Positions 16,292-25,132 of a DNA stretch of 44,856 nt are shown here, piece by piece (positions within the stretch are counted from its first letter, which is position 1; every line of letters starts with the position of its first letter). The stretch lies in the NCBI GenBank assembly GCA_027036015.1, contig JALVTH010000021.1, forward strand, positions 1 to 44,856, written 5' to 3'. The notes beneath the pieces are model-generated. The model ran no database searches. It saw only the letters and a program-made list of their open reading frames with translations, and was not told the DNA's origin. The position numbers and the translations under genes are program-made. This stretch comes from Campylobacteraceae bacterium. GTDB taxonomy: Bacteria; Campylobacterota; Campylobacteria; Campylobacterales; Sulfurovaceae.

Positions 16292-19200
16292 CTTTTGCTA
16301 AAGGATTTTCTTTATCAAAAATATAAGCATAAATTGGAACATACACAAGTGTTAAAAGTGTTCCAATCAAAAGTCCTCCAATTGCAACATCTGCTAATGG
16401 ACTAAGGCGCTCAAGCCCTACTGCTTGCTCAAGTGCAATTGGAATCATTCCAGCAATTGTAGCAAAAGCTGTCATCATAACAGGGCGAAAACGCACACTT
16501 ACACTATCAAGCGCACTTTGAAAGTTGCTCTCACCTTTTGCTTTATTTGCTTGGTAAAAATCAATAAGTAAAATCGCATTTTTAATAATAATTCCAAATA
16601 AAAGTAAAACTCCAAGTAAGCTTGGCATACAGCTTGGCTTATGAAACAAAAGCATTCCCCACGCAGCTCCAATTAAAGAAAGCGGCAATACAACAATCAT
16701 AATAAATGCCAAGCGAACAGAGCGATAAATTGCAATCAAAGCCATTATTAAAAGCACTACTCCAAGCCCTATTGCTTTAATCATACGTTTGAAGCTTTCT
16801 TTAAGCTGGGCAATATCTCCCCTTTGAGTTAATTTTACTCCATTTGTATCGATATTTTTCAAACTATTTACTGTATCATCGGTTAGGTGTGTTACTGGGC
16901 GTTTTGCACGATATCCATTAATATCGATGCTATAGAGCATCTGATCTCGCTCAATTTTTGCATAGGTTAAGTGTTTATGAATCGTTGCAATCTCAGACAG
17001 AGGTATCTCTCCAAATTTTGTGCTAATTGGCAAAAGTTTGAGTGTTTCTAAATTTTGGGTATATTTTGTTTTGATATAAAATCTTACATATTGTGTATTC
17101 ATTGATTCTAAATTTCCAAGAAGTGAGACAACTTGCCCTTTAATTGGAAGCTGAGCGGCAACTTGAAGCGGGGTTATACCATAGCTTAGCGCTTTATTTT
17201 GATCAATTTTTATCTCATACTCACTAAAGTCTTTATCCCAACTAATAGAAGTTGAGGTAAAGCCTTTCACCTGATTCATTACTTCTTGCACTTTATGTGC
17301 AATTGGCACTAAATTTTCAATATAAGGCGAAAAGGCTCTGGTATCTACTGTTGCTTTAATAGATGAAAGTGGTGTTGCTCCAAAATCAAAAACATCATTT
17401 CTTTTAATTCCTTCAATTTGAGCAAGTTTATCGCGAATCATATCTTCTAATTGCCAAATTGTTGCATTGCGCTCAAAGCGATTGACTGTATCAATGGTAA
17501 TTGTAGCTTCTGTTGGCAAATTTCCACTGCCAAGACTCAAAACCCCCATTTCACTTCCAAAAGCAACTGAGCTTCTTACAACCCAAGGCTGGCTATGGAG
17601 CCATTTTAAAAATGGCTTTAATTTTTCTTGGGCTTGCTTGGTTGTTTCATTGGCACTAAAAGCAATTTGTGCTTTAATAATTCCTGTATCCATTGGAGGC
17701 ATTGTATCTTTACCAATAGTTGGCATAATGTTTTTAAGCGAAATAAGCAAAACTGCAATAGCAATCATTGTAAGCATAAAGCGTTTTGGTATCTTAAAGC
17801 CATAGTTTGTAAATTTGATAATATTTTCATAAGGAATAACAAGTTTTCCAATAGTGTGTTGATAAAACCACTCAAAACCCTTTTCTATTTTTGTTTTTTG
17901 CGTTCCATTTCTATAAAGCCAGCGTGAAAGTTGTGGAATAAAAGTAATAGATAAAAAGTAACTAACAAGCAATGCAATAATAAGTGTCATAATAAGTGGT
18001 CTAAAAATTTTTTGAGGATAGCCTCCAACAAACATTAATGGAAACAAAATAGCAATAGTTGCCGCAGTCCCGGCAAATACCGCCAAAACCACCTCTTTTG
18101 TTCCATTTACAATTGCATCTTGTAAATTCTCTTTCTCTTCATTTAAGTGGCGCTCAATATTTTCAAGCACAACAACTGCATCATCTGTAAGCATTCCAAG
18201 AGCTAAAATAATTGCTGTATAAATTACAATATTAAGTTCCCCTCCCATAAGCCAAATAATTGCAATTGTTGCAAAAAATACCATTGGAATCGAAAGCCCA
18301 GCCGCAATAATAGCTCGAAAATTTCCAAGAAAAAGCATTATTACTAAAAGCGTATAAATAATTGCATCTCTTAGAGCTTCAAGCATATTGGTATTTGCTT
18401 GTTCAATCAAATCTCTTTGCGTATCGCTAATTTCAAACTTAATTCTTGGATATTTTTTTTCAAGCTCTTTCATAGCAGCTCGTGCAGCTTTACTTACATC
18501 TAAAACACTTCCGCCTGGCGCTCTTTGAATTGAGAGTGCAATTGCTTCTTTTCCATTACCCAAATAGCCGCTTGTTCTTTTTTTATAATCCCATTTAATT
18601 GTAGCAATATCTTTAAGTCTTACATTTGGCTTGATAGTTAAATTCTCAAGCGCTAAAACATTATCTTTTTCACCATACATTGTAACAGTAAAAAAGCCAT
18701 CTTTACTCTTGATAAATCCAACAGGAACATCTTTGTTTTGCGATTTTATAACTTTAATAATTGTAGCAAAATCAATTTCATACTTTTTTGCTTTGAAAGG
18801 ATCAATATTTATTGTTATTGCACTCTCATATCCGCCAAAAACCTCAACATTTCCAATCTCAGGATTGCTTAAAAGATATGGTTTTATAAAAGAAGTTGCA
18901 ATTTTTCTAATTTGAGATAATGTAATATTTTCATCTTTTGGACTAAGTGCAATTACATCAACAGGCAGGGTAAAATCACCTGTTGTATAAATTGCTGGAT
19001 TAAGATTTGCAGGAAGTTTTGCTTTTGCAATATTGAGTGCATTTGCAACATCAACTGCCGCTTCATTAAGTGTCTTTTTATAAGTAAATTCAGCCTTTAC
19101 AATAGAAAAGTTTGCCAAATTAATGGAGCTTACATCTTTAATATGTCCAAGCCGCAAAAGTTCCGCTTCAATTGGTTTAGAAACTGTGCTTGCGGCAACT

Positions 19201-19364
19201 TTTGCTGTAGCTCCTGGAACTTGCGTTACAACTACAACAGTTGGAGGATTGGCATCTGGAAAGAGATTTTTTGGCAACTTAATAAGCCCAACAACCCCCA
19301 TAATAAAAAAAGCGGCAATTAAAGAATAGAGCAAATATGGGCGTTTATAGAAAAAATCAAACAT
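16281..19364 (-). CDS. RND-family efflux pump (HAE-1/AcrB type)
   Basis: 1027 residues, the full length of an inner-membrane RND trimer subunit with 12 helices and two large periplasmic loops. The proton-relay aspartates appear in ALGMLTDDAVVVLENIERHL and the partner Lys in GIIIKNAILLIDF, as in AcrB. The usual V before DD is T here. The DD-A pattern favours organic-substrate pumps over metal (CusA) pumps. It lies 3 nt after its adaptor gene and overlaps the next adaptor by 11 nt. The substrate is unknown. Confidence 0.93.
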   Translation of the reverse strand: MFDFFYKRPYLLYSLIAAFFIMGVVGLIKLPKNLFPDANPPTVVVVTQVPGATAKVAASTVSKPIEAELLRLGHIKDVSSINLANFSIVKAEFTYKKTLNEAAVDVANALNIAKAKLPANLNPAIYTTGDFTLPVDVIALSPKDENITLSQIRKIATSFIKPYLLSNPEIGNVEVFGGYESAITINIDPFKAKKYEIDFATIIKVIKSQNKDVPVGFIKSKDGFFTVTMYGEKDNVLALENLTIKPNVRLKDIATIKWDYKKRTSGYLGNGKEAIALSIQRAPGGSVLDVSKAARAAMKELEKKYPRIKFEISDTQRDLIEQANTNMLEALRDAIIYTLLVIMLFLGNFRAIIAAGLSIPMVFFATIAIIWLMGGELNIVIYTAIILALGMLTDDAVVVLENIERHLNEEKENLQDAIVNGTKEVVLAVFAGTAATIAILFPLMFVGGYPQKIFRPLIMTLIIALLVSYFLSITFIPQLSRWLYRNGTQKTKIEKGFEWFYQHTIGKLVIPYENIIKFTNYGFKIPKRFMLTMIAIAVLLISLKNIMPTIGKDTMPPMDTGIIKAQIAFSANETTKQAQEKLKPFLKWLHSQPWVVRSSVAFGSEMGVLSLGSGNLPTEATITIDTVNRFERNATIWQLEDMIRDKLAQIEGIKRNDVFDFGATPLSSIKATVDTRAFSPYIENLVPIAHKVQEVMNQVKGFTSTSISWDKDFSEYEIKIDQNKALSYGITPLQVAAQLPIKGQVVSLLGNLESMNTQYVRFYIKTKYTQNLETLKLLPISTKFGEIPLSEIATIHKHLTYAKIERDQMLYSIDINGYRAKRPVTHLTDDTVNSLKNIDTNGVKLTQRGDIAQLKESFKRMIKAIGLGVVLLIMALIAIYRSVRLAFIMIVVLPLSLIGAAWGMLLFHKPSCMPSLLGVLLLFGIIIKNAILLIDFYQANKAKGESNFQSALDSVSVRFRPVMMTAFATIAGMIPIALEQAVGLERLSPLADVAIGGLLIGTLLTLVYVPIYAYIFDKENPLAKDEK

Positions 19365-19367
19365 CTC

Positions 19368-20378
19368 TTAGCCTTTTATACGAATTTTTGCACCGCTAAC
19401 AAGTCTAAGCAAAATATCTGGTTTAGCAACAATTACTTTTTTGCCAACTAAATTCTCTTTAACCACAACTCCTTCTTGCCCTTTTTTTACAATATGCACC
19501 TGCAAAGGTGTAGCTTGATTGTTTTTGGCAATTAAAACATAATTTTTGCCTTCACTATTTAAAATGGCATCAAATGGGAGTTTAATAGCTTTGCCCCTAA
19601 AAGTTACTACTTTTATTTCAACTTTTTCGCCAAGATTTAATGAACTATCATCTACTTTTGCTTTAAATTCACTAAGTCCATGAAATGTTGAATGCAAAGG
19701 AGTGAGTTTAAGATGTTTACCTTTAAAAATAATCTCATTTGCTGTTTCTTCTTGAGGCAAGCGAACAAGTAGATAATAACCACTATTTGCAATAATTTTT
19801 AAAAGCGGCTTCCCTGGCATTGCAATTGAGCCTTCGCTTTCAAAGCTTTTTGCAATCACCCCATCAACTGGACTTTTAACAATTGCATAAGTAAGATTAT
19901 CTTTTAATGAAGCAATTTTGGCTTTTAAAGTAGCAATCTTGGTTTCAATTTGTTCAAGCTGATCTAATGAAGCACTTTTTGCTTTAAAAAGCGTTAATAT
20001 TCGCTTATGGGTAGATTTAGCATTTTTTAGGGTAATTTCAAGCGCTTTAATATTTGCTTCAATTTGTGTTGTATCTATTTTTGCAACAATTTCACCCTTT
20101 TGAACCTGCTTACCACTTTTTTTAATCATTTCAATTCTTCCGCCAACTTTTGAAGCAAGTGTTACACTTTTTTCATTTTCAACAATTGCTAAATAAGGCA
20201 ATGTAAGTTCACTCTCTTTTATTTGAGGAGTAATAGTTTTTACAACCATTGGATAGCTTTTTGGCGGTGGCATTTTTGCCTCTTTTGCTCGTCGTATTTT
20301 AACTATTTTTAAACCAATTGCTAAAATTACTAAAATCGTTAATAATACAAGTACTCTTTTTAAAATTGTTTTTATCAT
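19368..20378 (-). CDS. RND efflux periplasmic adaptor (MFP)
   Basis: 336 residues. An N-terminal membrane segment (about 8-25) is followed by the first lipoyl half (LASKVGGRIEMIKKSGKQVQ), a short coiled-coil hairpin (about 108-145), the second half (SPVDGVIAKSFESEGSIAMP) and beta-barrel and membrane-proximal domains. This is the AcrA-like partner of the RND pump 3 nt downstream. Its start overlaps the TolC-like gene's stop by 4 nt (ATGA). Confidence 0.92.
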   Translation of the reverse strand: MIKTILKRVLVLLTILVILAIGLKIVKIRRAKEAKMPPPKSYPMVVKTITPQIKESELTLPYLAIVENEKSVTLASKVGGRIEMIKKSGKQVQKGEIVAKIDTTQIEANIKALEITLKNAKSTHKRILTLFKAKSASLDQLEQIETKIATLKAKIASLKDNLTYAIVKSPVDGVIAKSFESEGSIAMPGKPLLKIIANSGYYLLVRLPQEETANEIIFKGKHLKLTPLHSTFHGLSEFKAKVDDSSLNLGEKVEIKVVTFRGKAIKLPFDAILNSEGKNYVLIAKNNQATPLQVHIVKKGQEGVVVKENLVGKKVIVAKPDILLRLVSGAKIRIKG

Positions 20379-21649
20379 CGAACTACTCCTTTTAAGTCAT
20401 CTCCATAAATTACAGCAAGTTGGGCTCTATTTTGCCAAATTTGAGCAATAATTTTTGCAAAATCTGCCTTTGCGCTAAAAAGCGCATCTTCATAGCGTAA
20501 ATACTCTTCTTGCGTGATTGAACCTTGCAAAAAGGCAACTTTTGCCATTTTTAAAAGCTCTTGCTGCTGTTTAATACTTTTTTTAGCTAAGCGGGCTGAT
20601 TGTTGCAAAAGGGCTATATTGTTTTTGATTTTTTTTGCTTCTACTTTTAAGCTATGGCGCATTTTCTTAATAAATAGTGCATTTTTTAAATAGTTTATCT
20701 TGGCTATTTGCACATCAACTTGCTTTTCTTTATCAAATAGCGGCATTGTGGCACTTAATTTAATTTGGGCTAAATTTTTGTGCATAAAGGTATCGGTATT
20801 GATTGAGTTTCCATGCTCTCTTGCAACAATACCGCTTACAACTACTTTTGGATAAAAAGCCCCCTTAGCAGCTTCTATTGCTTTTTGGCTTGCTCTTAAG
20901 GTGCTTTGCAACGGTTTAAGAGCAAAAAATTCACCCTTTTTTATGTGTCTTTTTAATCTAAGAGAAATTTTGCCTTTTACCTTTATCCCTGTTAAATCTT
21001 GCAACTTAGCAAGCAATGCAAGGCGATTTGTTTTTAAAAAAGCTTGATTGATTGTAATTTCATTTAATTTTGTATTAATTAAAAGCAATTTACTATAAGG
21101 CATTTGCCCAATTTTAACCCCTAAGGCAGTTTTCTTTTTGGTCTCTTTGATAGAGCGCTCTTTTGCACTTAAAGCCCTTAGCATTGCATCAATATAATTT
21201 AATTGAGCCACTGCTCCAACAACTATTGCTTCATTTTGTAACAAATTTAATTTTCTTTTTTGTTTTGCACTAAGCTCTAAATATTTTGCTCTTTGCTTTA
21301 AGGTAAAAAGCGATTTCACAAACACTGGCCAAGTTACCTTAATACCCTCTTGAATGATGGTTTTGCTAAAGGGTTGGGAGAGGTTTTTGTTTTTGAGTAG
21401 TTTTGCACTCTGGCTTGGTAGCAACACGCCAAGTGGTTTGTAGATGCTATTTTGCTCAACACTTCCAAAAAGTGTAACCTTGGGCCAAAATTTGGCACCT
21501 ATTTTTTTGCCCCCTAAGCTTGCTTGCTCTATACTTAGAGTATCCATTTTAAATTGAGGCTGATTTTTTAAAGCACTAAGTAGCGTTGAAATCGAGGTTG
21601 CTTCAAGGCTACACAACAATGCTATAGATAAGAAAAACGATTTTTTCAT
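20375..21649 (-). CDS. TolC-like outer-membrane efflux protein
   Basis: 424 residues with a signal peptide (MKKSFFLSIALLCSLEATS). The remainder is mostly long amphipathic helices with two repeated halves, as in TolC/OprM; the tail AKIIAQIWQNRAQLAVIYGD is typical. It would serve as the exit duct for the RND pump and perhaps also for the ABC exporter of the same run. The ribosome-binding site GAGGGTGG sits in one arm of a 10-bp inverted repeat (see 21650-21737). It is the first gene of the operon. Confidence 0.9.
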   Translation of the reverse strand: MKKSFFLSIALLCSLEATSISTLLSALKNQPQFKMDTLSIEQASLGGKKIGAKFWPKVTLFGSVEQNSIYKPLGVLLPSQSAKLLKNKNLSQPFSKTIIQEGIKVTWPVFVKSLFTLKQRAKYLELSAKQKRKLNLLQNEAIVVGAVAQLNYIDAMLRALSAKERSIKETKKKTALGVKIGQMPYSKLLLINTKLNEITINQAFLKTNRLALLAKLQDLTGIKVKGKISLRLKRHIKKGEFFALKPLQSTLRASQKAIEAAKGAFYPKVVVSGIVAREHGNSINTDTFMHKNLAQIKLSATMPLFDKEKQVDVQIAKINYLKNALFIKKMRHSLKVEAKKIKNNIALLQQSARLAKKSIKQQQELLKMAKVAFLQGSITQEEYLRYEDALFSAKADFAKIIAQIWQNRAQLAVIYGDDLKGVVR

Positions 21650-21737
21650 AAAGCCACCCTCTTTTTTTAATAATTATAACATAACTTTTTATGAACATAT
21701 GCTAAAAATTTTTAAAATTTTGATTTTGGGTGGCTTT
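21650..21737 (-). promoter_or_regulatory. Inverted repeat masking the tolC ribosome-binding site, with internal promoter
   Basis: AAAGCCACCC (plus strand 21650-21659) and GGGTGGCTTT (21728-21737) are exact complements. On the minus-strand RNA the downstream arm is the tolC Shine-Dalgarno sequence. An extended -10, TGTTATAAT, lies between the arms on the minus strand (core 21673-21678). Read-through RNA from the YjbH-like gene could hide the site, whereas RNA started inside would leave it open. Inferred from sequence only. Confidence 0.5.
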
Positions 21738-21742
21738 TTTTA

Positions 21743-23632
21743 TTAATAATTTTTAATATAGTCTAAATTGTTGCGCCCCTTTTTTAAAAAATAGTTTTCT
21801 AATGTAAAATCATTGTCAACTTCTTTTAAATGCATCGGTTGTGCATAACTTGCCCCGCCTTTTGCAACTAAAGTCTTTTTGCGCTCATAGGTAAAGCTTC
21901 CTAAACTAAAATTGGCATAGCGGAAATCTTTATTGCTCTTTCCAAGAGGAATAACAATTTGAAGTCTCCCAAGCTTATTAGTTCCTCTTAATGGATGTTT
22001 CGTATAAGCAAAATCAGCCTTTATAATAATATCACCAAAATATCGTTTAAATCCTACATCAATTCCTTTATCTCCATAAAGATATTTTCCAAGCGTTAAA
22101 GAGATCTCACTATTAAATTTATCTAAATAATAACTATATCGAAGCAATGCTTCTTTTCTATATTTGCTGTTATCATATTTATACATCATATCATAAAGAT
22201 TATCTTTTAAATAAGCAAGTTTTAATTCAATCATATGTTTGTAATCTTGGCTTAAAAATGCACTTTGCCATGCAACTCCACTCAATTTATAATCAAAAAG
22301 TCCAGCTTGAAAGCTATTTAACCAATGAAACTTTTTGCCATGATAGATAAAATATTTATTTAAAAGTGCCAAATCAATGACTGCTTTATCTTTATTTCTA
22401 TTTCGATAACTAAAAACATTACCCTTTTTAAAATTGTATGTAACTCTTAGAGGCAAATAAAAATTCAAAGCTCCTATAAACCCGCCTCCAAAACGACTAA
22501 AAAGTGTTGTATTTAGCGCAAAAACTTCATCTAAACTACCATACTCTGAGCCATCAATTAAAATTAAAGATGGTGTAAATTTAAGATAAGGTTTAAGCCA
22601 ATCACTCTTTTTTATAGTTGTTTCTTTTTGTAAATTTGCTAATTGAATCGGGTTTGTGCCACCTTGCTCTAAATATTGAAGATATTTTTTTGGATTTGCT
22701 TTTAGAGTCATAAAAGGCAAATTAGCTTTTTTTAATGTTACAAAAATTCTCTTTTTGTTTAAATATTGTTTGGATAAAGAGGCAAATACTTGCTTGATAG
22801 CATAAGCATCACTATTACTATAAAGATTATTTTCAAAACTATAATAGATACTATCATGCTCTTCTTTTAAAAAATGGTTAGCAAACTTTTTATAAATAAA
22901 GGGTTTGATTTTAAATTTAGCTTTATGTTTAAAATCAAATCGAACATAACTTGCAAAATAGCCTTTATGATAACTAAAAGAGTTTTTATACATAAATCCA
23001 AAAGTTGTTGGTATATTTAAAATATTTGTTTTAAGTGCACTTTTTGCAACCCAGTTATACTCTCTGCCATCATATTCAGCTCCAAGCTCCAACCAATCAA
23101 AGGGTTTAAAAGCAGTATTTGCAAAAAATCCATCAAGGGAACCTTCATTATATCCTTTTGCATACCCTAAAGATGCATAAAAGTTTTTAAATTCTTTTGT
23201 TGCAACTACATAAAAACTTTTTATATGCTGAGCTCCACCTGCAATATCTTGACCGCCAACTGCAATTTTTACAATATTTTGCATAAATGGTAATTGATAT
23301 TTAAAATTCAAACTTCTATCAGATAAATAACCATTATCACTATTTCCATTTTTATAAGCATAAGAATATTGAGCGCTTATTTCCAAATTTGGTAAAAAAC
23401 CAAAAGCAAGGTTATAATTTTGCTCTTTTGCTATCTCTCTTAAGTTAGGTTCACTATGTGGGCGAAGATTAATAACTTGATTATTATAAAGATATTGAAT
23501 TTCTCCTTCTTTTAAAACGAAAGCATTTGGTGTATTAACAACACCTAAAAAACCATAAAACGAAGGAAAATTAAAATTACTTGCTCCTGCTAAAGAGCTT
23601 AAAACTAAAAAAAAACTTACTTTTTTAAACAT
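21743..23632 (-). CDS. YjbH-like outer-membrane beta-barrel protein
   Basis: 629 residues with a signal peptide (MFKKVSFFLVLSSLAGAS). FPSFYGFLGVVNTPNAFVLK (about 22-41) then EGEIQYLYNN matches the start of YjbH-family proteins, and the rest is dense beta-strand sequence (YKYDNSKYRKEALLRYSYYL and similar) consistent with one or two large barrels. In enterobacteria YjbH belongs to an exopolysaccharide export locus, yjbEFGH; no yjbE, F or G partner is seen here. The gene follows a lipoprotein gene by 35 nt, probably one operon. Confidence 0.75.
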   Translation of the reverse strand: MFKKVSFFLVLSSLAGASNFNFPSFYGFLGVVNTPNAFVLKEGEIQYLYNNQVINLRPHSEPNLREIAKEQNYNLAFGFLPNLEISAQYSYAYKNGNSDNGYLSDRSLNFKYQLPFMQNIVKIAVGGQDIAGGAQHIKSFYVVATKEFKNFYASLGYAKGYNEGSLDGFFANTAFKPFDWLELGAEYDGREYNWVAKSALKTNILNIPTTFGFMYKNSFSYHKGYFASYVRFDFKHKAKFKIKPFIYKKFANHFLKEEHDSIYYSFENNLYSNSDAYAIKQVFASLSKQYLNKKRIFVTLKKANLPFMTLKANPKKYLQYLEQGGTNPIQLANLQKETTIKKSDWLKPYLKFTPSLILIDGSEYGSLDEVFALNTTLFSRFGGGFIGALNFYLPLRVTYNFKKGNVFSYRNRNKDKAVIDLALLNKYFIYHGKKFHWLNSFQAGLFDYKLSGVAWQSAFLSQDYKHMIELKLAYLKDNLYDMMYKYDNSKYRKEALLRYSYYLDKFNSEISLTLGKYLYGDKGIDVGFKRYFGDIIIKADFAYTKHPLRGTNKLGRLQIVIPLGKSNKDFRYANFSLGSFTYERKKTLVAKGGASYAQPMHLKEVDNDFTLENYFLKKGRNNLDYIKNY

Positions 23633-23667
23633 AAGAAAGCCTTTAAAAGAGGCAAAAGCCCCTTTTA

Positions 23668-24384
23668 TTAATCTGTAGCATTATCTGATGGTGGAGGTGG
23701 AGGAGTAATTTCTCCTTTTTTAATTTTATTTTCTACTTCTTGCAAGTGTGAAACTACATCATCTGGAGTTTTGGTGGTTAAATTAATATCATTAACACTA
23801 ATCCCCTCTTTTGATAATTCAGATTTAATTTGATTTTTTAATGTATCATTATTTTCTATTTCATTTTTTACATCAGTTATAACATCTACAACTACACTTT
23901 CGTTTAATTGAGTCAAATCAATAGTTCCACTTTTTCCTGTGTTTTCTTTTACTTTCTCTTCTAAAACTTTTTTTAATGTTGGAGAAATTGCAATTCCGTT
24001 ACTTGGATCTCCATCTGGATCAAGCGATAATACAACAGCTGCAAGTTTTTTTACTCTTGAATCACTAACATTATCTCTTGGTACACCAACCAAATCTTGT
24101 GGAGTAAAGAGCCCATCATGAGTCTCTTTGGATTTACCTAATACAACTCCCCCTAAAGAAATTGTTGCTTCACTTCCTTTTGGGCATGGTCCAAATACTC
24201 CATTTTTATCTGTTACACCTTTTTTGTCACCACAGCTAAAATCTGCTCCTGCAACTACATTATCCACAAATTTACCATTAAATGCTTTTAGTTTCGTATG
24301 ATCACTACACCCACTAAACCCAAGCACAATAGCTGCACTTATTGCACCTAAAAATAACCCTTTTTTTAAAAAAACATCCTTCAT
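23668..24384 (-). CDS. Secreted lipoprotein with a TDxNGxF-type beta domain
   Basis: 238 residues from the ATG at 24384, selected because AAGGA lies 7 nt upstream. It has a lipoprotein signal peptide with lipobox FSGC (Cys about 25). After this, VVAGADFSCGDKKGVTDKNG then FGPCPKGSEATISLGGVVLG forms a small beta domain that recurs in surface lipoproteins of other bacteria. It holds two Cys that could form a disulfide. A helical, charged middle follows, and the tail is proline-rich (ITPPPPPSDNATD). It lies upstream of the YjbH-like barrel and probably works with it at the outer membrane. Confidence 0.75.
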   Translation of the reverse strand: MKDVFLKKGLFLGAISAAIVLGFSGCSDHTKLKAFNGKFVDNVVAGADFSCGDKKGVTDKNGVFGPCPKGSEATISLGGVVLGKSKETHDGLFTPQDLVGVPRDNVSDSRVKKLAAVVLSLDPDGDPSNGIAISPTLKKVLEEKVKENTGKSGTIDLTQLNESVVVDVITDVKNEIENNDTLKNQIKSELSKEGISVNDINLTTKTPDDVVSHLQEVENKIKKGEITPPPPPSDNATD

Positions 24385-24535
24385 GCTGTTTCCTTCTCCG
24401 TAATATATAAACATATTTTATATAATTAAACTTAAATAAATATGAAGTCTATAATCAATTTAGCAAAAATTATTCTCATTAGATTAACTTTTTGTTACAT
24501 AATTCATACATATTATAAAACTAATAAATTTATGT

Positions 24536-24541
24536 TATAAT
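24536..24541 (+). promoter_or_regulatory. Extended -10 box of the DUF134 gene (possible leaderless start)
   Basis: TGTTATAAT with core 24536-24541, then six T, then the ATG at 24548. A start site 7 nt after the box would coincide with the ATG. No Shine-Dalgarno sequence could lie on the RNA. Confidence 0.55.
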
Positions 24542-24547
24542 TTTTTT

Positions 24548-25132
24548 ATGGGAAGAGAGAAGTTAGAAAGAAAGCTTTTTTTTAAACCACGATGCAAAGA
24601 GTTTGGTTCATTTGATTGCAAAGAAAAAAATAGCATCATTTTATTGCATGAAGAGATAGAGGCAATCTATCTGAGTGATATTTTAAATTTATATCAAAAT
24701 GATGCGGCAAAAGAGATGGGTGTTTCGCGCGCAACGTTTGCAAGAATTTTAAAAAATGCGCGCTCAAAAGTTGCTATGAGCTTAATTAGCGGAGCAAAAC
24801 TCTCAATTCAAGATGAAAAAGATGATTTTATTGTAGCAATTGCAAGCAATTCTAAAAATTCTCTTGCTCCTTCAAGCCTTGAAGCCCCCTATATACTTGT
24901 TTACCATATTAAAGAAGAAAAAATTCTTGAAAAAAAGCTATTTGATAACCCCGTTATCCTAACAAAAAAACGTCCCGGAATGGTTTTGCCAGAGTTTTTA
25001 AATAGTTTAAAAGTTAACTTTTTTATTATTAATGAAATAAAAACTGGAATTAAAGGAGCTCTCTTAGCAAAAGGTATCTTTATTTTAGAAAAGAAAAAGC
25101 TTAAAGAAGAAGATCTATTTACCTTGCTTTGA
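24548..25132 (+). CDS. DUF134 DNA-binding domain fused to a NifX/NafY-like domain
   Basis: 194 residues. The N-terminal half (1-95) is a DUF134 protein: MGREKLERKLFFKPRCKEFG then a helix-turn-helix like sigma-70 region 4 (LNLYQNDAAKEMGVSRATFA, about 47-66; next residues RILKNARSKV). The C-terminal part (about 100-190) resembles the dinitrogenase iron-molybdenum cofactor biosynthesis fold (FIVAIASNS at its start, LLAKGIFIL at its end). It could be a regulator that senses a metal cluster or redox state. It is convergent with mscS and overlaps its end by 18 nt. No nif genes are in the window. Confidence 0.8.
   Translation: MGREKLERKLFFKPRCKEFGSFDCKEKNSIILLHEEIEAIYLSDILNLYQNDAAKEMGVSRATFARILKNARSKVAMSLISGAKLSIQDEKDDFIVAIASNSKNSLAPSSLEAPYILVYHIKEEKILEKKLFDNPVILTKKRPGMVLPEFLNSLKVNFFIINEIKTGIKGALLAKGIFILEKKKLKEEDLFTLL

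Noticed and set aside
24462-24490. Fur-box-like ATTATTCTCATT upstream of the DUF134 gene
   Set aside because: Only about 10 of 15 positions fit the 7-1-7 Fur model and AT-rich DNA gives such matches easily.
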